Shown piece after piece: positions 28,292 to 32,242 of a stretch of DNA of 32,242 nt. Where the stretch lies: assembly GCA_950054535.1 (NCBI GenBank), contig CATLPS010000007.1, positions 1 to 32,242 on the forward strand. The letters are read 5' to 3'. Within the stretch, counting starts at the first letter, position 1. Each line of letters opens with the position of its first letter. Under the pieces are notes generated by a model. The model ran no database searches. It saw only the letters and a list, made by a program, of their open reading frames with translations, and was not told the DNA's origin. This stretch comes from an uncultured Chlamydiae bacterium. Lineage in GTDB: Bacteria > Chlamydiota > Chlamydiia > Chlamydiales > Parachlamydiaceae. The position numbers and the translations under genes were made by a program.

Positions 28292-28597
28292 AGAAGATAT
28301 CCCCAAGTGGATGATAAACTCTAATAAGAGTATTAAAATGATTGTGATCGCTTTTGTTTTTTTACTCCTATAATAACTTCGCCATTTTAACCAACCAGTT
28401 CATCTAGTAACTATAAAAACTTAAAAAAGTCTATGAAAGAAAAACTTAAAAAGTTTGCTATAATGATTGCTAATGATAATCAAGCTACGTACATTCAATG
28501 ATAAAATACTTAAAAGGTGGACAGAAACAGCAATAATTAAGTGTAAGTTTGAACGAATTTCAAAAAGGTATTATTCAACCCATATCAAGGAGATAAA

Positions 28598-29329
28598 ATG
28601 AGAGTAAAAAAATTATTTTGTTCGCTATTTTTTTTAGGTATAGCTACCTGCTCTTTACAAAAAGCGAATGCAACTACTAATTCTAGTATCAATAGCTTTG
28701 CAATCGATCAAGAAAAATTTGAAGAGTGTTTAGAAAAAATGCCTCATCCATGGAAAGGGCATCGCGCTTTTGCAGAATGGTTAGTAAAAGAAATCAAGCC
28801 AAGTCAAGTAGTTGACTTAGGCGTTGACTATGGATTTAGCACTTTTATTTTTGCTAATGCTGCAATGAAAAATGGTCAAGGGGTGGTAACGGGAGTTGAT
28901 CTTTTTATGGGCGATCCTATGACAGGTTTTAGAGATACCTATACGGAAGTAATGCAAATTGTCAATGACCTTAACTTTTATAATATGGAAATTATCCGTG
29001 GCGAGTTTAGCGAGGTAAGTAAAACATGGGACCGCCCGATTGACCTTTTACATATTGACGGGCTCCATACTTATGAAGCTGTTTTAAACGATTATAATAA
29101 CTGGTCCTCTTTTGTTACCGAAAATGGAATTATTTTGTTTCATGATATCAATGTTCCAGAAAATCCAGATTTTCAAGTGGTAAAGTTTTTTAGAGAGCTC
29201 AGTGGAGGCTATAAACTTTACTTTCTGCACTCCTATGGCTTAGGAATTTTTACTAAAAATGAGCAGCTTTATGAAAAAATAAAAAATGCATTTGATAATG
29301 TATATGACGATGCAAAAACACCTCTTTAA
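28598..29329 (+). CDS. Predicted exported class I SAM-dependent methyltransferase-like protein
   Basis: N-terminal signal peptide MRVKKLFCSLFFLGIATCSLQKANA; VVDLGVDYGFSTFIFANAA, GVVTGVDLF, IDLLHIDGLHTYEAVLNDYNNWSSFVTENGIILFHDIN (Methyltransf_24-like). Confidence 0.8.
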   Translation: MRVKKLFCSLFFLGIATCSLQKANATTNSSINSFAIDQEKFEECLEKMPHPWKGHRAFAEWLVKEIKPSQVVDLGVDYGFSTFIFANAAMKNGQGVVTGVDLFMGDPMTGFRDTYTEVMQIVNDLNFYNMEIIRGEFSEVSKTWDRPIDLLHIDGLHTYEAVLNDYNNWSSFVTENGIILFHDINVPENPDFQVVKFFRELSGGYKLYFLHSYGLGIFTKNEQLYEKIKNAFDNVYDDAKTPL

Positions 29330-29354
29330 CCAAAAAATGTAAAATAGCTCCATC

Positions 29355-29395
29355 GAAAAAACTTTTGGTTAAAAAAATTAAGCAAAAGTTTTTTC
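29355..29395 (+). terminator. Terminator-like hairpin after the methyltransferase gene
   Basis: Perfect 13-bp stem GAAAAAACTTTTG / CAAAAGTTTTTTC. Confidence 0.6.
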
Positions 29396-29509
29396 TTTAA
29401 AAATAGCAAAAGCTAGTAAATTTTTATTTGTTTTTTTTAAAAAAATCCTGCATTTAATGTGATAGAGAAGAAGTTTTAAACAAATAGTTTTTAGTTATTA
29501 AAGGAATTC

Positions 29510-30340
29510 ATGCAGCATACATTTTTTCGTTTTGGCTTATTTATCTGGCTTATTTTTTCTTTTATGTCCGAAAAAGCTGTGGCTGATGAACCTGCTGCGG
29601 TGCAAGACATTGTTTTCGTAATCCTTGCTCATGTAAGAAATGAAGAAGAAAATAAGGTTTGGAAAGCTAGTTATCAGTCGATAAAAAATTTCTACCCCAG
29701 CGCATCGGTAGTAGTCATCGATGACCATTCGCCAGGTATAACCTCTTTTAGCGATTATGACGATATTACTGTCATCCAAAGCGAGTTTGCAGGAGCAGGT
29801 GAGCTTTTGCCTTATTACTATTTTTTGCAGCATCAGTGGGCAACAAAAATGGTTTTTTTACATGACTCTATGCGTTTAAAGCGTCCTTTTACCCCAGCAG
29901 AGCTTGCGCCTTTTTTAAAATTCCACTGGCACTTTTCTTCGCACCAATGGGATGAACAACCTGTGATTGAATCATTAATTAAACATTGCAATCATGCAGA
30001 GGAACTACTGCATTATAATAAGCAACACCATTTATGGGCAGGTTGCTTTGGGGTAAGTGCTATCATTGATCTGCAACTTTTACAGCAAGTAGAAGAAAAA
30101 TATCAGTTTGTTAGTTCTTTAGTCGGTGTAATTCACTGTAGAAACCAACGATGTGCTTTAGAGCGTCTATTTGCTATGATCATGTTTAAAGAAAATTTAA
30201 TTAATTTGGAAAACTGTTCAAATTTTGGGGAAATTTTTGCACACCCTTATGCTTTTCGTCATATGGATGAAGAGACAATTGAACGCGTGAAAAGATCTGG
30301 GTATAAAGGAGCAATCATCAAAAATTGGTGGGGTAGGTAG
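29510..30340 (+). CDS. Predicted exported GT-A-like glycosyltransferase
   Basis: Signal peptide ...LFIWLIFSFMSEKAVADEP; VFVILAHVRNEEENKVWKASYQSIKNFYPSASVVVIDDHSPG; KMVFLHDSMRLKRP; WAGCFGVSAIIDLQLL. Confidence 0.65.
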   Translation: MQHTFFRFGLFIWLIFSFMSEKAVADEPAAVQDIVFVILAHVRNEEENKVWKASYQSIKNFYPSASVVVIDDHSPGITSFSDYDDITVIQSEFAGAGELLPYYYFLQHQWATKMVFLHDSMRLKRPFTPAELAPFLKFHWHFSSHQWDEQPVIESLIKHCNHAEELLHYNKQHHLWAGCFGVSAIIDLQLLQQVEEKYQFVSSLVGVIHCRNQRCALERLFAMIMFKENLINLENCSNFGEIFAHPYAFRHMDEETIERVKRSGYKGAIIKNWWGR

Positions 30341-30388
30341 CATTAAATAAAAATTATCATTTTATTATTAAACGAGGAAAAAAGAGCA

Positions 30389-31990
30389 ATGTCAAATTCT
30401 AATAATTATTTTCCTGCTTTTTCGGCAACCAAGCTGTTAAAAGAGCTATCTGAAAACCCTATTGATCTAACTCAAGAAAAAAACTTTACTTCTAACAGAA
30501 TCAAGCAGTATTGCGCTGAGGCTTGTGGTTATAAGCTTTTATATGGTACGGAGCGCGTGGACGAAAAAGTGATGCAGGCGTTAGTGCAACTGGCCAAAGA
30601 GTCTGCAGCAGTGGAAAAAATGCAAGCAATGCAAAATGGAGCTATAGTCAATAAGATTCATCACCACCCTTGCGAGAATCGGGCAGCGCTACATACAGCT
30701 ACAAGAGATCTGTTTGAAAATTCTAATGAGACGCAGCAAGCAAAAGAGGCAGCTAATCTAGCAAAAAATGAGGTGGAAAAATTAGAGAAGTTTTTAAAAG
30801 AGATTGAAAAAGAAAACCACTTTGATCAGCTTATTTCTATTGGAATTGGCGGCTCCGATCTTGGCCCAAGAGCAACTTACTGCGCGCTTAAAACTTTTAT
30901 AAAAACCGATAAAATAGTCCATTTTATTTCGAATGTCGATCCTGACGATGCAGCGCAGGTACTTGGGCAAGCTAATTTAAAAAAAGCGCTTGTCGTTGTT
31001 ATCTCTAAATCAGGAACCACTTTAGAAACAAAAATTAATGAAGAGCTGGTACGTGCAGAATTTAAAAAACAGGGAATTGACGCTACTAAGCAGATGATTT
31101 CTATCACAATGCCTCAAACGCCTATGGATGACCGCCATAGATACAGAGAAACTTTTTATATTTGGGATTGGATCGGCGGACGCTATTCCGTTACTTCTAT
31201 GGTAGGCGGCTTTATGCTCGCTTTTGCTTTTGGCATCGATACATTCAAGGAGTTTTTAAAAGGCGCTCATGCCATGGACAAAACCGCTCTTGCAGCTGAT
31301 ATTGATAAAAACCTTCCTCTCTTACTAGCTTTACTCTCTATTTGGAATCACAATTTTTTAAATTATTCCACTACAGCGCTTATTCCTTATTCGCAAGCGC
31401 TGCTTCGCTATCCTGCACATATTCAGCAAGTAGCTATGGAATCGAATGGTAAATCTATTGATAAACAAGGAAAATTTGTAGATTTTCAAACAGGCGGCAT
31501 TATTTGGGGCGAACCTGGCACAAACGGTCAACACTCCTTTTTTCAGCTTCTTCATCAAGGAACTGCTATTACACCGGTAACTATGATTGGTTATAAAGAG
31601 AGTCAAAGCGGCCTTGATATTGAAATAGAGGGAACTACCTCACAAGAAAAACTACTTGCTAACTTATTTGCACAAAGCCTGGCTCTAGCAATTGGTCAAA
31701 AGTCAAATAATCCCAACCAATACTTTTCTGGAAACAGGCCTTCTAATATTTTGCTAGCTAATCAATTAACTCCTTTTAGTCTGGGAGCTCTTTTATCGCT
31801 TTTTGAACATATGGTTGCTTTTCAAGGGTTTATTTGGAATATCAACTCATTTGATCAAGAAGGAGTACAATTAGGTAAACTACTTGCTAACAAGATTATT
31901 GATCGTTTTGCTGCAAAAAAGGAGAAAATAGCAAAAGAGAAAGATCCTTTAGTCGATAGCTACTTGCATCATTTAGATCAATTGAGTTAA
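30389..31990 (+). CDS. pgi: Glucose-6-phosphate isomerase
   Basis: SIGIGGSDLGPRATYCAL; VVISKSGTTLETKINEE; WDWIGGRYSVTSMVGGF; QVAMESNGKSID; GQHSFFQLLHQG. Confidence 0.97.
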   Translation: MSNSNNYFPAFSATKLLKELSENPIDLTQEKNFTSNRIKQYCAEACGYKLLYGTERVDEKVMQALVQLAKESAAVEKMQAMQNGAIVNKIHHHPCENRAALHTATRDLFENSNETQQAKEAANLAKNEVEKLEKFLKEIEKENHFDQLISIGIGGSDLGPRATYCALKTFIKTDKIVHFISNVDPDDAAQVLGQANLKKALVVVISKSGTTLETKINEELVRAEFKKQGIDATKQMISITMPQTPMDDRHRYRETFYIWDWIGGRYSVTSMVGGFMLAFAFGIDTFKEFLKGAHAMDKTALAADIDKNLPLLLALLSIWNHNFLNYSTTALIPYSQALLRYPAHIQQVAMESNGKSIDKQGKFVDFQTGGIIWGEPGTNGQHSFFQLLHQGTAITPVTMIGYKESQSGLDIEIEGTTSQEKLLANLFAQSLALAIGQKSNNPNQYFSGNRPSNILLANQLTPFSLGALLSLFEHMVAFQGFIWNINSFDQEGVQLGKLLANKIIDRFAAKKEKIAKEKDPLVDSYLHHLDQLS

Positions 31991-32034
31991 GATAAGCACT
32001 TTTTTATTAAAAAAGTTTTTGTTTATAAAAAAAA

Positions 32035-32120
32035 AACGAAATGAAATCTCAAATCTTGTTTTTTATAAAAAATAACGATTTTTTTATAAAAAATAACGAG
32101 ATTTGAGATGTTATTTCGTT
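32035..32120. repeat. Nested repeat: 26-bp imperfect inverted arms (32035-32060 / 32095-32120) around a 20/21-bp tandem repeat
   Basis: Arms AACGAAATGAAATCTCAAATCTTGTT / AACGAGATTTGAGATGTTATTTCGTT pair at 23/26 positions; TTTTTTATAAAAAATAACGA repeated at 32059-32078 and 32079-32099. Confidence 0.8.
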
Positions 32121-32242
32121 TTTTTTATAAAAAAAATGTTTTTTGTATAAAAAAGTTTATAAAAAAACACTGCCGTGGGGTAAAGTACGCTAATTTGCTG
32201 GCTAAGATAGTATAATGATAGTCAGATACGAAGCCGGAATCT

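Noticed and set aside
1-32242. CRISPR array, prophage, transposon or toxin-antitoxin module
   Set aside because: No spaced identical repeats, transposase motifs, integrase, phage structural genes or paired small toxin/antitoxin ORFs seen on either strand.
32176-32242. Possible RNA gene or promoter at the window end (TATAAT at 32211)
   Set aside because: A TATAAT box is present, but no convincing -35 at proper spacing, and the downstream sequence is cut off; not enough to call.

Overview
This AT-rich 32 kb window looks like a core chromosomal region from a member of the Chlamydiales, probably an amoeba-associated, non-Chlamydiaceae lineage. The taxonomic call is inferred from protein content and from gene clusters that match my memory of chlamydial order: rpsN-rpmJ divergent from rpmH-rnpA, pgsA-glgA-tRNA-Gln-ctc(rplY)-pth-rpsF-rpsR-rplI-ispE, and murB-nusB. 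Most of it is housekeeping: cell wall, ribosomal proteins, RNA modification, helicase, glycogen synthase, LPS heptose genes, Met aminopeptidase and Pgi. I found no CRISPR array, transposase, phage module or rRNA. The observations most worth a second look are: (1) a full-length NadB (L-aspartate oxidase) homolog whose catalytic His/Arg positions are substituted; (2) an HldE whose C-terminal adenylyltransferase domain has lost its HxGH signature; (3) an adjacent pair of predicted exported enzymes, a SAM methyltransferase-like protein and a GT-A-like glycosyltransferase; (4) a membrane-anchored 761-aa coiled-coil protein; (5) an Asp23/AmaP-like pair in a Gram-negative-type genome; (6) a nested inverted/tandem AT-rich repeat downstream of pgi. 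None is proven to be a new system. All calls come from reading motifs by eye, with no database search.
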